The notes: generated from the letters alone by a model not told the origin. Positions 24,001 through 35,582 are shown, numbered from the stretch's first letter. The stretch: DNA of 64,000 nt from Pisaster brevispinus (GCA_023634235.1 JAMKCF010000003.1:23468742-23532741), one strand, 5' to 3'. A program made the numbers and translations.

Positions 24001-27000
24001 TTGTGTCTATGTTGTGTTTATTGTGAATTTTGTTTTTAAATGACATGGATCTATGTGTGAGTTATATAAAACAAATAATGAATCTACCAGGAGACTTCGG
24101 AACGCTAGGTGGCAGCAGACTTGCCAGGTAAATTTCCATTGTTTACGTATAGTTCGAGCATGTGCATATTACTGAGAACGATGGACTTGCGTTTGCTGCC
24201 ACCTAGCGTCCCAAAAGTACCCCGTTGGCATTTTTGGTTCGTGCATTGTCGCAGAATATCTGTCTTTTTCATTTCAATCGGTTTCACCTCGTGAAATGGA
24301 ATAGTCTGTATTTCACCTCGTGAATATATTCTGCAACACCCCCACTCATGTGCAACCAGCAATCGAATAGTAACTGACATACTATTCCACAGAGCTGTGT
24401 ACATGATTTGCCTAGCTCTGAAGTCCAGGCTCTGTGGCTCCTTCGTAAACGGAATGTCACGGGTGATATGAAGGTTCCGTATGGTAGCACCAGACCACTC
24501 AGATTCTGTGAACATAAAGTGATGGCGAGATTCGTCTGCGCTGCGTCTATAGGGGGTTCCTATGAAGACAAGCTTTCAAAATATCCCCTAAGTTTAAGGG
24601 ACTTGGTTTGGGGGACTTCATGTTTTTCCCAAACAACTTACCTGCCTATTCGATACGAAAAATACCCCATTACTATACAGGCGAAGATGTAGCACAGACC
24701 GGATGGCAGAAACACGGCACCTAAATCAGAAAGCAATAGTATTATATTCCATATCAATGGGTGGTGTTGAATTTAACGTTGCTGGTGTACCAGCTCCAAT
24801 TCCATTGCTCTGCTTACCGCCAAATTTTGCGCTTGTTATCACCATTCTTCGCTCACATGGCAAGCGCCGAATTTCTGCGCTAGCTGTGTAAACGAAGAAA
24901 GCCTATAGTTATAACAACGTGGACTTTCGCGCGCGCACAAGCAAAAAAAACTGCTTCCGTAAGCGCCGATTCTTCGCTTACGGTAAGCAGAGCCATGAAA
25001 TTGGGCCACCATCCTTTGCTGTAGATCCTATAGCGACACCAGACTCTAACACTGATTTTTATTAATGAATTAATTACGTTTTTATTATTATTTGTATTAC
25101 GTTGTATATTAATATGTTTATTTATTTGATTATTTCATTATTTGCAAAAAAAATGGTTTAGTGACTAAGATAAGATAATGTTACAATTTTAACAAATAAT
25201 TCCCTTGGTTGGAAAGTCAATACACAATTTTATACGATTCCACTAACAGTTTTGACGGCCGTTTTAAATTCACACAATGTATTCTATATTGTCACGCGCT
25301 GCTTTAGAACATGTTCATTATAACACAGACATGCATTGGAATCATTTGTATAGTCATGTTTGTTTTTTACTAGGGGTTGGGCTGGGGGTGGAGCACACGG
25401 GGCCAGAGGCCATGTTCCCCCTTTGTTTTAGGGCACTACAAGTATCTGGATTTTTTCGTGTTGGGGTGGGGGCATCGGGGGATACTTGAATCCTGCGGGC
25501 ACGTGCATGCCCCCGGCCATCCCGTGACCACGCCACCTATTGGTGGCAAGGTGAAGGTAAACTTGCCGTAATAACAGTGTATGGACCCCGTTTATTTTTT
25601 ATTTTTTTGTGGTTCGTCTTCTTTCGATTGACCTCTGGACAAAGGTGAACATTGAATGAAAGTTAGATTCTTGGTAATTTAGTGACTTCAACCCACTTGA
25701 TGGTGTTAATGACCTCAGATAATAGTTTTCCTCAGGTAAAGTCACAACTATTTGTAATGATCGGCTTGTTTTGAGCAGTAAAGTGTCGTAAAGAGGAGGG
25801 CACATCCCTCGTCCATGGTTTAAATCCATCTTGAGTACCCAGCAAGCTTATGGGCGCTGACCACACATCTAACACACTGGTTGGTTTAGGGAAGACATCC
25901 GCTTGTACAAGGCTCTTTTGATGAACTACTGCCTGTATTTGGTTTGGGCTTCGGCTGAGGCACTAGTTCCACCTGATTGGAGGAAACCGCACGTGTTCTA
26001 AATAACTGACGGAACCTGCTGTAAGCCCAAGCCGCCGTGATTTCGAAAAGGACCACGGACCACCAACCCGAACCGTCTATGGGTTTTCCCAAATAATTCA
26101 TCAATTTACGACGGGAAAATGAACTCACCTAGCTGCCAAGTGCTTGCTTCCATACTCTGTATCATCCATACGGGTAGTGATGGTTCTAATACACCGAATA
26201 TTACACTAGGCATCGCCAGGGCACCTTCATGACAGCACAACATAAATCAATAAGAGACATCATGCCAATAAATTATGTTTGGAAAAAAACTACATAATTA
26301 TTCATCCTCATGTTTAAAAAAAAACACACACCATCAGATCATTTTACCTATTACTAGTAGACTTGTTTCAAGTCGGGTCTTGAGCTTGGTCAGTAAAATG
26401 TATGAGCTTTTTGTTGTAGTGCGTTTGATTTTTCAGGCGAACAGGGACTCGACGAAAGTCCGACTTGGGTCAAGTCTAACTAACCAGTGGCTGTCATGCG
26501 CCCCACTGCAGTGACGTCATGTGCCCAAGGTTTATTCAACAAAGTAGACTATATAACCCACAAAAATCATTTGCTTAGGCCGTGTACGAATAAGTGGCTG
26601 TGGCTACGGCTACGACCGTTGCTAAGGACGTCACCGTACTTCATTGCATGATGAAGTAGCGATTAATCCGTGACGTAGCCGCCGGCGCCAATTCGGACGT
26701 GACATTGCATTGAGTTTAGTGCAGTCAATCGGTCCAAACGTATGTTGTTGTTTTTTTTTACTGTCGATGGATATTTTGACGACACATTTCAACAGCTGCA
26801 TTCGTTATTAACCAAATTCTGTCTGTAAACAACTGACTCAATTCACCTGACGTCATCACTGAAAAAAATAACAGCTGCAGTGCTTCTCACCAAGTACATT
26901 TTTATGGTCATTAATTTTTGGAGTAGTTGCCAATCTAGGACCCAACCTTTAACAGACCTTGTATTGCGTCATCCAGCCGCCGCCATCTTAGAGGTAAACT

Positions 27001-30000
27001 GATAAAGAAACAATGGAAACGCACAATTGACACCATCCTATTGAACTCTGGGCGAGGGCGCCCTACACTCAAATGACGTCATGTGCGTCAAGGTCTATAG
27101 AGCCAACACGGATAGTACTCACCAGCTGCGATAAGAGCGTTGGGGTCTTTAAATAGCTGCAAAAGTGCCATCGGGTCTTCCCTATCTTCGGTCTCAGTTT
27201 CGCGTTGAAAAACCCAGATCTCTGAAACTGTGAGTCAGAACACACGTTTTAGAACAGTGAGGCTCAGGGGCGGGGATATTTATCAGGGTGATAGAGGAAT
27301 GGTGAACTTCAATCCAGTGAGGTTTACTTTAGCGGTAGCTTTGATAGTTCTTTCAGCATTCTTTCATGAACTCTAAAGCATTTCATTGTGTATGTTCAAC
27401 CCTCCTTATGGGCCAAGGTTCGCGGAACTGCACTGTACCAGCGGGTGTGTAATTTACACATTAAAGAATTAATGAATTCAAATGACTACAAGTGGTTTTC
27501 TGTTCTAATTGTGACCTTCTATATTTGTTTCGAATGTATCCCAGCATCCCTCCTCGGAGGGTTTGGAATTCCCATCCCCCATTGGCTTACACAATTCTGA
27601 TGGAAATTGAAGCATCCTTCTTGCTGAACATAGAACAGCTGTTGTATAATACTGCTCTGGTGACAATGCTGTCACTAATGGAGCTCCCAGATTTTGGAAT
27701 GAACTGCGATCTCAACTATATTGTTAGACATTATTCAATCATTTAGGCAGCTCTTCAATACACTTTTACCTTTGTAGTATTCTTGTGTGGGTTTTTTTAA
27801 TGTTAGATCATCCTGTTTCTGGAATGATCGACTTATGTGATGAGGTTTGATGCTTGTCACAGGAGTGTGGTCTATAGAAAAAAGCGCTTTATAAAAACAT
27901 ATTGTTGACAGCGGATGGATTAAGTACTATAATAAGCAATGCTTTGCAAAATATTAAACTGCAATTAAATAGCACTATGAACGTTGTACCTCGGTGAATT
28001 CTAAGCAAGATTTGGTGAATTCTGCTTTGTTCCTTGCACAAAAACGAACGTTGTTCTTACCTATCAGTAGCACGAGGAGTCCCGCAAGTATAAGAAATGG
28101 ACCCATGGTTCCCAGACTGCTGCCGAGAACACCACCGAAAACGGGACCAACTACATACAAACAAAATCAAAGCAACACAGTCAACTACATGTAGTCCATT
28201 ATGTAATTTAATATATATCAACCTACATAAAATTTATTATTATTATTTTTTTTTAAGTGTGTGTTCAAAAATCATACGCGTACTATGAAAATCGGTTTTC
28301 TAAGAAATACAGTTTTACAAGAAACCGAAATAAAACTGGAAACTTCCCCTTCGAAAGAGTTTTCCTTTCTTTTTAAATTTCAAAGAAAAAAAAAACGTTC
28401 AGCGAGAAGTTGATGTTTATTTTCAAAACACAAAATGCCTTTAGGGCATAATATTAGTGCGGGGGTAAAATCTATATTGCAGTATTTTATAATTAAATTT
28501 TATGATTAACGCATACCATTTTTTAAATAGAGTGTAGGCCTTTAAACTCAAAAATCGATACTCAATTATTATTTGAATCAGGTTGAAGTTAGAATCGCAA
28601 CAGCGGTAATAATGCCTTTACGTTACCTAGTGAGCCAACGGCGAACCCGCCTATGACGAATCCAACAACGATTCCGCGTTGTTCGTCGTCATCTCGGAAT
28701 CGGTACCCTATGACGCCTAAACCTTCCAGTCGGAAATCGAACATAAATGTACAATTATAGTTTTATTCTTTTGGTTTGTCCCCAGAGTTGACTCTTCTTA
28801 GAGATTCAAGGTTTTTTAGTCGTTACTGATCTCAATTTCTTTCTTGTCATGGCCCAATTTCATAGCGCTGCTTAAATGTAAGCATGTTTTCGTGCTAACT
28901 ATAGCAGACAAATTTGCCTAAGCGTAAGCGTATTTCACGGGTTAGCAAGAAAATTAGGCAGCCATCTTGCGCGTTCACCATGGATTTGCATTGTTACATC
29001 ATTTATTTTCATACAGCAAGCACCAGAAGGCATGCCTTTTCGTGTGCTTACGGTTAGCAGCGCTATGAAATGGAAATTGCACAATGAGCACAAATGATCG
29101 GCCGTTAAACAGCTTTATGAAATTGGGCCCAGGGCCCAATTTCATAAAGCCTGTAAGCACAAAAACTTTCTAAGCACAGAAAAACCATTGCTTAGCAAAA
29201 ACAGGTTACCAGCCAACACTCCAGAAAGTTTACATGGTTGCCACTGGTACCCCGCTCATTTCTTGCTAAGTAAAGAGATTTACTGCTTAAAAGCCTTTGT
29301 CCCCTTTTACATCTTTGTCATGTCATAGTCCAATAACTAGTTAATTATGTCTTTAGTTAGTTAATTATTTCTTTTGTTTCCTCTTTTAAATGTACTCCAC
29401 TACAAGCCTTGGCTTGTTTTTAGGAGCGTGCCTCGATGTTTTTTTTTTTTTGCATTCTGTTATAATTTGTTTAGGAAGGAAATAAATGTAATATTGAATT
29501 GAGTATTGAACAACAAACTGACTTAAAGTTTGAGAAAAAAAGAAGAACTTTGACAAAATATTGAAGCAAAACGAAGCAAAAAAACGAATGCAACCAAAAC
29601 GGAAGTGCAAGATCAGAACACACAACATTAAGTGAGATCTACATTGAAGATGTATAAAACCTAATGCCAACACTAGGTTTTTCTCTTTTCTTTCTGTGGA
29701 AATATTTACTGTTAAAGGTAGGGTCATGCTTTGGTACTGACCCCCTCAAAACTGCGTAATTTCTATCCGAAACCTTACTTGTTATAAAGATGGTAATGGT
29801 ATAGTAAGCATCATGCAGAATTATTTCGTCTGAAATGCCCCCCGTTGGCTAGAAGTCAATAAAAACATTCGAATCTGAAAAATGATTCAAATGATTCATG
29901 CATGCATGAATCTTGTTTGTTTTTTTGTTTTTTTTCTTCTGAGGGTTGGTATATCCGTTCACGAATGCTGCAGCCAGAGATGCGGTTGGTACCCGCTGTC

Positions 30001-33000
30001 ACCTCGCTAAACGTTGATGGATTCGACGTTCTTGTGAAAATACCGTGACAGTTTTTTTTCTCTTCTGTTTTCTCAACAAGTAGCAGTGTATTCGCTACAG
30101 CTTAAACTTGATAGCAAGGCGTAGCCATAATTATGCAGTTTAATACATCCATCGGTATAAAAAGGAGTAATTCTTTAATAGTGGAGAGCACGAGTTGTAT
30201 ATCAACTTTAATGCTGTACTTAATTTCGCAGACCAAGACAGTTGTTCTTACCTCCTACTTCAGCCAGTACAGCTGCTACTCCGTGTATTAGACGACCAAC
30301 TAGATATGCAACGTAAGATTTGGAAAATGCGTACACTATCAAAGAGAAAATAGAATGGCCATTGGATTCGTATGAACGTTCAAATTGTTGAGAAACATAA
30401 TTATTCTACTGTATAGCTTTATGAAATAAACACCAGTGTATACGCAGCTGCAGGGGTTCCGCCAGAGCTCAACTTCATAGAGCTGCTTAAGCACCAACTA
30501 TTGCTACACTTTTTCTGCTAAGCATAAACAAGCAGGACACCAGTCACATAATGTACAGAATGGTATTTTGGTTGGTAACCTTATTCTAGTAAGCATAATT
30601 TCGTTGTGCTAAGCTACTGTTTTGTGCTTTAGCAGCTCTATGAAATTGGTCCCAGATAACAAGATGATAAAACTCACAGGGCCCAATTTCATATAGCTTG
30701 TTATCACAAAAATTTTGCACAGATAAATATTGCTTAGCAGAAACTGGTTACCTGCAAATTTCCATAAAGTTTACACTGTTTTGACTGGTGCCCCACTCAA
30801 TGTTTGCGTGGCATAGCAATTTGCTAAGCGGTGTTTTCTGCTCAACAGCTTTATGAAATTGGGCCCACGTCAACTTGGGCCTCTTATTTTTCACTTACCC
30901 AAAGATGACGTCAGCATTAGCCAAGTGCCAACCATAAGTACTAAAAAATAACCCAACCTGGGGGGAAATGAACACAATAAATGGCATTTATTTATTTAAA
31001 ACATCTTCTAGGAAGCAACTTTCCACAAAATGTTGCATCATAAAATGAGCTACAATGTTTAAAACAGGCGTCCGAATCATAGTCTGTCACGCAAGCAAAA
31101 GCATAGCGTTCAGCACCTTAGAATGTTGGAACTATAAGATTTGCATCAATACTTAAAAATGTTTGCCAGTAACAGAGTTGCAGTGATTCTGAAAATAACC
31201 AGTGGTTGTTACAACCCGACGTTTCGATAAGAGTGCCCTGATTGTCTTTAGGAGAGTACTAAAGCGCCCCAAGGTTATCATTAAAATTAATTACTAATGA
31301 TACAAAACGATAGGGAGGCTAATAATCCTGACATTCACAGCTGAGAATCTGAAGCGAAGGGTGCAGCTATAATAACGTGTTCGACCCGCATGCATGCAAG
31401 GGCGCATTGTCGACCCGTAGACCACGGAGCGCAGCCACAGATAGACTGGTCCCCTGTCTTTCTTCATCCGCAAGGATATAGATAGACACTGTCTTACACC
31501 GTCTTACAGGCCCAATGTTTTCATTGGATAAACATGCATTGACGTAAGCTTTCCAAATCTGTGTTGTGATCGGTCCGAGGTGATGTAGTTGTCAGCTCGC
31601 TCTTACACTTTCGATCGTCTGCTGCGCGTGCATAAATTGTATTGTTTCGTTCACTACGTAATGTGTGTACGTGTGTAATGGTAATACCATAAGAGTGGGG
31701 ACAGTAAAACAAAGGAATACAAAAGGGACAATGCTGTCCTCACATTGGAATCCTTTGTATTTTTGTGTTCTCACATTTTTTCAAGCGCTAAGTCTATGGA
31801 GTGTTAAGTTAGAGGGACAAAGGAAAGTCCTCACATAGATAGCAATAATTGATGTGTGTATTGACAACAACATCTCGAAGGGAATGGGATGCGAGGTCAA
31901 AGGTACACCTGGCAGGATCGTGCCAGTTGCGCAAGGCCGGTATCTATGGCAATACTTACGAGCCTCCAAGATTGACGTCAGATGTTCAGACTAAGCCACA
32001 GGCCGAAAGTGTTTGTTTTTTCTGAAGGGAGGAAAACGGAACGGCCTGGGGGAAAAAACCCCGACAGAGGAGAGAACCAGCAACGCACGACTCGTCTCAC
32101 ACATTATTGCCCTAGCCGGGAATCGAAACAGGGCCCGACAGGGGAGAGAGGCAATCGATTTACATTAGCCACCCATGATGGGTTTACATGACACCATTAT
32201 CTTATAAAGTAAACAAGCGATGACGTAACTTACTTCCTACAAATGTAACCCCCGAATGGAGATAATATCAACCGAACAACAAACTGTGACGCCAGCAGAA
32301 GACCCAAATTAGTGTTTACGGCTTTCTCACAGTCCGAAGATACGTCGTGCGGCTGGTGAAGTCTGCCTGCATTGCCACGGAACCCCAAGGCTGTCACGTG
32401 AAGCGGTAATTCGTCTCGGTCGATCTCGGTCGAGTTGTCTCTGGGGCATTTCTCGAGTAGAACCACGGGCAGTAAAGGGACTATACGACAAGAAAGAATT
32501 ACGTAATGTGCCAACAAAATCATTTTCTGCAAATTGTGAGGACTTATGCGTGTCTTATTTAGAGTTATACAAAATTGATGGTGGTTTTTTTTGTAAAGAA
32601 AATTAAGAAGTTATGTACAAAATAATCAAAAATCACCAATGAAAAACTCCGGACAGACTAACAATTTGCTCAAATGAATCGATTATTATTGTGTAGGCTA
32701 TATAGTTCCTATTTATTTTTATTTTATTTTTTTTGAGGGGGCGTTAATTTGTTTCCATGTTGTTTTGCTTCTTCTTCTTATCGTTCTCAGTAAAACGACA
32801 TTGAATATAGCCCACCTTTTAAAAACCTTTTTTGATTCTGAAGGTGGCACTTATTGTTTATAAAATAATCAATTTAATTGAAACAACTCAAAATGTCGTA
32901 ATCCTCCCCCATAGAATCGAAGCTTACCAACGACAGTCAGAAGAGAGTTGTCGAAAACCATCGCAACCGTTACCACAGCAACAAGAAGACTTCTGGAGTG

Positions 33001-33033
33001 CCGCACCTCTTGAATTCTCTCCCGAACACCCAT
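17852..33033 (-). CDS. SLC18-like vesicular amine transporter, copy B (13 exons found)
   Basis: Probable vesicular transporter of the SLC18 branch. Coding exons: 32928-33033, 32234-32480, 30899-30957, 30252-30335, 28627-28722, 28061-28150, 27123-27221 (or 27227), 26129-26224, 24642-24720, 23639-23690, 21128-21191, 20683-20802 and 17852-18011. Junctions are GT/AG and phases agree through exon 12 (1192 nt). The start has an in-frame TAG nine codons upstream. Visible motifs in order: TM1 VFDNSLLTVV, RDDDEQRG, LKDP-like LFKDPNALIAA, LEPSLPVWM, RWLC, and LRG after TM11. Joining exon 12 directly to exon 13 at the best acceptor breaks frame, and about 18 residues expected by homology are missing, so one short exon is probably unrecognised. 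The total would be about 450-470 aa, against about 515 in VMATs. Asp residues expected in TM10 and TM11 appear as Thr. Confidence 0.86.
18815..20090 (-). pseudogene. 5'-truncated CR1-like LINE (reverse transcriptase C-terminal half)
   Basis: The minus strand encodes RLQTRFGIQNSALNWCRSYF, GVPQGSVLGPLAFTLFSSPL and MVYADDTQIYL (the FADD catalytic block). The ORF continues to LQNSAA at about 19304, shifts frame to RLVTRTRQSDHITPIL and NLHWLPVQARIRFKILLL, then a degenerate YGARSFQVAAAE*WNGIP near 19030. The tail, GGGCTATACAAATGCGG then (TTA)n at 18815-18845, resembles CR1/L2 3' ends. It lies in intron 12 of copy B, in the same orientation as the gene. Non-functional. Confidence 0.85.
20683..20802 (-). 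CDS. Copy B exon 12: TM10
   Basis: 120 nt, TVDCNCSAVLFYIVRRDHKG then AYGAASSVATFAFSLGFIL. Aligns with the MVDxxxxPxxxxLVDxRHxSxYGSVYAIADVAFCxG block. The Asp of AIADVAF is Thr here (SVATFAF, about residue 388). Donor GTAAGA. Confidence 0.83.
20940..20975. repeat. Poly-G tract
   Basis: A run of about 17 G in intron 11 of copy B; a potential G-quadruplex and a likely assembly error site. Confidence 0.7.
21128..21191 (-). CDS. Copy B exon 11: TM9-TM10 loop
   Basis: 64 nt, LPFANSFLKLMAPMAVLGFC, matching IPFAKxxxxLxxPNFGxGF of the family. Donor GTGAGT. Confidence 0.83.
21632..22140. mobile_element. hAT-like MITE with 8-bp target duplication
   Basis: 509 bp in intron 10 of copy B. Inverted ends ATAGAGCTATATATAGCAAC and, as complement at right, ATAGAGTTATATATAGGAAC. 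Both continue ..TAGAGGGCGC. Exact direct repeats TCATCCTC flank it at 21624-21631 and 22141-22148. An 8-bp duplication fits hAT-type transposition. No transposase inside. Confidence 0.8.
22150..22290 (+). repeat. Tandem repeat, about 58 bp
   Basis: Two to three degenerate units containing AATGGAAATGCGCGCGTGTG and CACACGCACAACTCTA, directly right of the hAT-like MITE. Confidence 0.65.
23639..23690 (-). CDS. Copy B exon 10: TM9
   Basis: 52 nt, RWLCLAVPVFVLSVCIAM. RWLC is shared with VMATs. Ends on a codon boundary with donor GTAAGA. Confidence 0.83.
24103..24208. repeat. Foldback sequence CGCTAGGTGGCAGCA
   Basis: A perfect 15-bp inverted repeat (24103-24117 and 24194-24208) around 76 bp, in intron 9 of copy B. 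Related core sequence (GAGCATG.GCA.ATTACTG) occurs at 38925-38960, and GGTGGCAGCA also occurs at the 5' end of the LINE at 53185. Confidence 0.65.
24642..24720 (-). CDS. Copy B exon 9: TM8
   Basis: 79 nt, AVFLPSGLCYIFACIVMG then YFSYRIG, matching GxAFLPAxxxYLxGTxxFGxLAxKxGR. The Arg codon is split before donor GTAAGT. Confidence 0.85.
24980..26128. other. Intron 8 of copy B, non-coding
   Basis: Contains half of a GGCCCAATTT-type end at about 24990-25010 and AT-rich DNA. No additional exon recognised. Confidence 0.4.
26129..26224 (-). CDS. Copy B exon 8: TM7 with LEPxLPxWM
   Basis: 96 nt, ALAMPSVIFGVLEPSLPVWM then QSMEASTWQLG. The LEPxLPxWM and WQLG motifs are diagnostic of vesicular amine transporters and keep the TM7 Glu. 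Donor GTGAGT. Confidence 0.88.
27123..27221 (-). CDS. Copy B exon 7: central cytoplasmic loop, start of TM7
   Basis: Encodes IWVFQRETETEDREDPM then ALLQLFKDPNALIAA, matching the TLLKDPYIxxAAG segment before TM7. Two in-frame acceptors 6 bp apart (CACAG and TTTCAG) give 105 or 99 nt. Donor GTGAGT. Confidence 0.82.
27540..27900 (+). pseudogene. Degenerate LINE 3' remnant in intron 6 of copy B
   Basis: A degraded C-terminal motif like PDFGMNCDL (family form APRFWNELR) lies near 27685-27720. It is followed by an AAAAAAGCGCTTTATAAA tail at about 27880-27897, typical of CR1/L2 ends. No intact ORF. Confidence 0.5.
28061..28150 (-). CDS. Copy B exon 6: TM5-TM6
   Basis: 90 nt, VGPVFGGVLGSSLGTMG then PFLILAGLLVLLI, matching the GxPFGSVxYEFVGKxAPFLxLA region of VMATs. 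Donor GTAAGA. Confidence 0.86.
28627..28722 (-). CDS. Copy B exon 5: RDDxxRG loop and TM5
   Basis: 96 nt, GLGVIGYRFRDDDEQRG then IVVGFVIGGFAVGSL. Glu in DDDEQRG matches the family consensus DDxERG better than the Lys of copy A. Confidence 0.84.
30252..30335 (-). CDS. Copy B exon 4: TM3-TM4
   Basis: 84 nt, VYAFSKSYVAYLVGRLIHG-type sequence ending before donor GTAAGA. Homologous to 2428-2511. Confidence 0.8.
30899..30957 (-). CDS. Copy B exon 3: TM3
   Basis: 59 nt, LGYFLVLMVGTWLMLTSSL. Differs from copy A at one clear residue (F for L). Same phases and splice sites. Confidence 0.8.
31442..31993. mobile_element. AGACTGGTCCCCTG element in copy B intron 2
   Basis: Homologous to the element at 3590-5468, without the LINE. 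Flanked by AGCCACAG at 31433-31440 and 31994-32001. It carries an extra foldback insert at 31677-31790. Confidence 0.6.
31995..32180 (-). repeat. tRNA-derived SINE (copy B)
   Basis: Homologue of 5478-5660. B-box changed to GTTTCGATTCC. Confidence 0.55.
32234..32480 (-). CDS. Copy B exon 2: luminal loop and TM2
   Basis: 247 nt. Encodes PLLPVVLLEKCP, a luminal loop with the DNST sequon (the second sequon of copy A, NVT, is HVT here), and NLGLLLASQFVVRLILSPF. Ends in an Arg codon (GYICR) where copy A has Met. Confidence 0.84.
32928..33033 (-). CDS. Copy B exon 1: N-terminus and TM1
   Basis: Starts MGVRERIQEVRHSR; the TM1 core is VAMVFDNSLLTVV with D28 and N29. These align with the Asp-Asn pair of VMAT TM1 that contacts the amine. 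Donor GTAAGC. Confidence 0.85.
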
Positions 33034-33230
33034 TCTCTTTTGTGCTCTCTCAATCTAGACGCCTTTATCCTGTAAAAAAAACTGAGAGGTTGGAAACACA
33101 GATTGACAAAAGGTTTTACGAGTTGTCGGTAGTTCTTGTTTACTGACGATAGTTGTTGGTAGTGCTACACTCTAAACAAAAACATTCCGGATCAAGATTG
33201 ACCCGGTGACTCCTGGTTCCGCGGGGCCTG

Positions 33231-33421
33231 GGCCCAATTTCATAGAGCTGCTTAAGCAGAAAATATTGCTTAACAATTGTCTTCTAAGCAGAAATGAGCA
33301 GGATACCAGTCAAAAATTGTACGTGTGACATGGTATTTTGACTGGTAACCTTATTCTGGTAAGCATAATTTTGTTGTGCTTAGCTACTTTTTGTGCTTAA
33401 GTAGCTCTATGAAATTGGGCC
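33231..33421. mobile_element. GGCCCAATTTCATAG MITE specific to copy B
   Basis: 191 bp with inverted GGCCCAATTTCATAGAGCT ends, flanked by CTG at 33228-33230 and 33422-33424. The pre-insertion sequence GGGGCCTGGCCCATTTATA with a single CTG is intact in copy A at 6665-6667, which proves insertion after the duplication. Confidence 0.88.
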
Positions 33422-34679
33422 CTGGCCCATTTATAGGTTCTCATGACCCGGAGTCTGTCAAAATGACCCGGAAATGAGTTAAATTCAATTTTTTTTTAAA
33501 CCAGCAGCAGTCCTGCATGGTTCCAGTTGGTGTACTTCAAGACAATCCATTATTTTCTTCCTAACGTTTGTCATTGTCACCACACTTCCAAATGACTATG
33601 TCAAGTCTATCACTGACAACAAAATAACAATTTCGCCATCTTGTTTTGGGTCACGTGTATCAACATTATTGTTGGGAAATGCACATATTTTGAAATATAT
33701 ATAATTGGATGGTGTGGTAGTAAATATTGGCCCTTTCGCTCGTCGGGGGTAAAGTTGGGGGCATTGCTTAGATAAATAGAGCTTAGCTAATTAGGGGGGA
33801 AAATCAACTACTGGGTAACTAAAGGACTCAAATAATTCTAGACAATATCTGGGCATGTAAAGAAGTCACTTAGATGTAAAAATTGTTGGGAAATGCACTG
33901 AAAATATTTTAAAATAAACCTTAGATGGTGTGGTATGAACTGTTGACCCTTTCAAGCATTTGCTTTATAAGTGATGCTTTTCAACCATTTAAGACTTTTA
34001 AGAGAATGTCCTGCACACGGTCTACTTTATATATACAAGATGGGATGGTCTCCAAATTAATCGTGGGGAAAAACCGCTGCAAAAACGAAAGATAAAAGAA
34101 AAGTATTGTTTTAAATAATAAAAGATTAATTTGGACTGTGCAAGCAGCTATTCATATGTGAACGCGTTATCGCGCACCCCGCAGCACACAATATTGCTAG
34201 TTGATTTTTATTTATTCATTTTTAAAAGATTTTTTTTTACCACTCTCGCTGCCTCCTGTAGGGCGCGACTATGCTTTGGTACTTTCACATAATTGCCTGT
34301 TGCCACGGGTTTTTTATGCTACGTCAACAACATAAATTTACCATCTCCCTACCCCATTAAACCAGGCGAACACTGCACGACTTCACAGTTATTAAATTTA
34401 ATAAATGTTTTTAGTTTTACGACCACGATGCCTCCACGTGTACAACGCGACTATCACGCGTTGGTGTTCCTCACATTCAACCATTTTTGAAAAGCCGTCT
34501 GCTTCGGAGCGAAATGTACTTTTTATTATGGTTTTTAATCTGCTCAATTCAAATAATGACTAATAAAATTGCTGATTAGGTATAGTTTTTACATTTTACG
34601 TACTGTGTATGTATATTATAGTGTACTGTATACTGTGTATATGATTTAATAATGTGTTTACGGTTGTTCTCTTATTTAA

Positions 34680-34880
34680 AAAAAAAACCACACCAATAGT
34701 GTACCATTGGTTTACCATTGAAAACTTACCATTGAAAGTCTACCATTAGATCCAATGGTGTTTTGGAATGTGTGTGTTTTTTTAAACACAATTTGGTCAA
34801 TGATAAACACCATCAATGGTATACCATTCAACACCATTGGCACAGTCAATGGTATAACAATACATTCAGTACCCAATGGC
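34680..34880. repeat. ACCATTG/CAATGGT foldback repeat
   Basis: Several ACCATTG words on the left half and CAATGGT words on the right make an imperfect inverted repeat of about 200 bp, just beyond the right end of the segmental duplication. Confidence 0.65.
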
Positions 34881-35582
34881 ACATGCCTTCTCATGTTTTA
34901 TACAAACTTTTTAAAAAAGTTTTTAAACAAAGTTTTTAAAAACTGTGAGGTTTATTGTATACTTTTAATCCGTGTCTGACATTATTACACATGTCCAGTA
35001 AATGTGTGTAGGCCCTACCTATCTTTTGCAATCACTGTATTTTGTTGAGTTGAAAATTGGTTCTACAAAATGGTGGACGAGTTATAGCTCACAAAGTAAA
35101 AGGAAAACCACATAGTTTCGAGGGATATTAATTCTGTTATATTCTTCTTTTGAAACTCCTTTCCCACTGTATTAATTTCTTTATGCTGTAACAGCCCGAG
35201 GCGCCCAAATCCGAAGGCAATGTGAGTGTTCCTGCAAAAACTAAAAATGAATAATTGTCGAGAGCCCAACCTTATCCCACGTCGATCAGCCACACCTACA
35301 CACATTTTGTCAGGATGTCTTTTGTGCACTGAGTGTGGTAGAGGCGCCATGCAAAGTCTTGTATTGTTTTTCTTTTTTCCTTGTGAAACCACATCATCGG
35401 TCACAATTCTTTACAAAGAACCTGTCAACGAAAACGTGCGATGCAAATTTCAGGTGGGGATCTGATCGGCCAAACTAACTTTTGGCTGCACTCATTTTTT
35501 AGTAGATAGAACCCATATTAAAAGTAAACGACATGTTTGACATCTTTTTCTCTCACATTAAAACGAAAAAAAAATGTCACGG

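Larger units (their letters stand above)
28100..34640. repeat. Segmental duplication, copy B segment
   Basis: Aligns along its length with 1 to about 9330, covering exons 1-6, introns and about 1.6 kb of upstream DNA. Differences are single bases plus large insertions. The left end of the duplication is outside the window for copy A, so its full extent is unknown. Confidence 0.88.
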
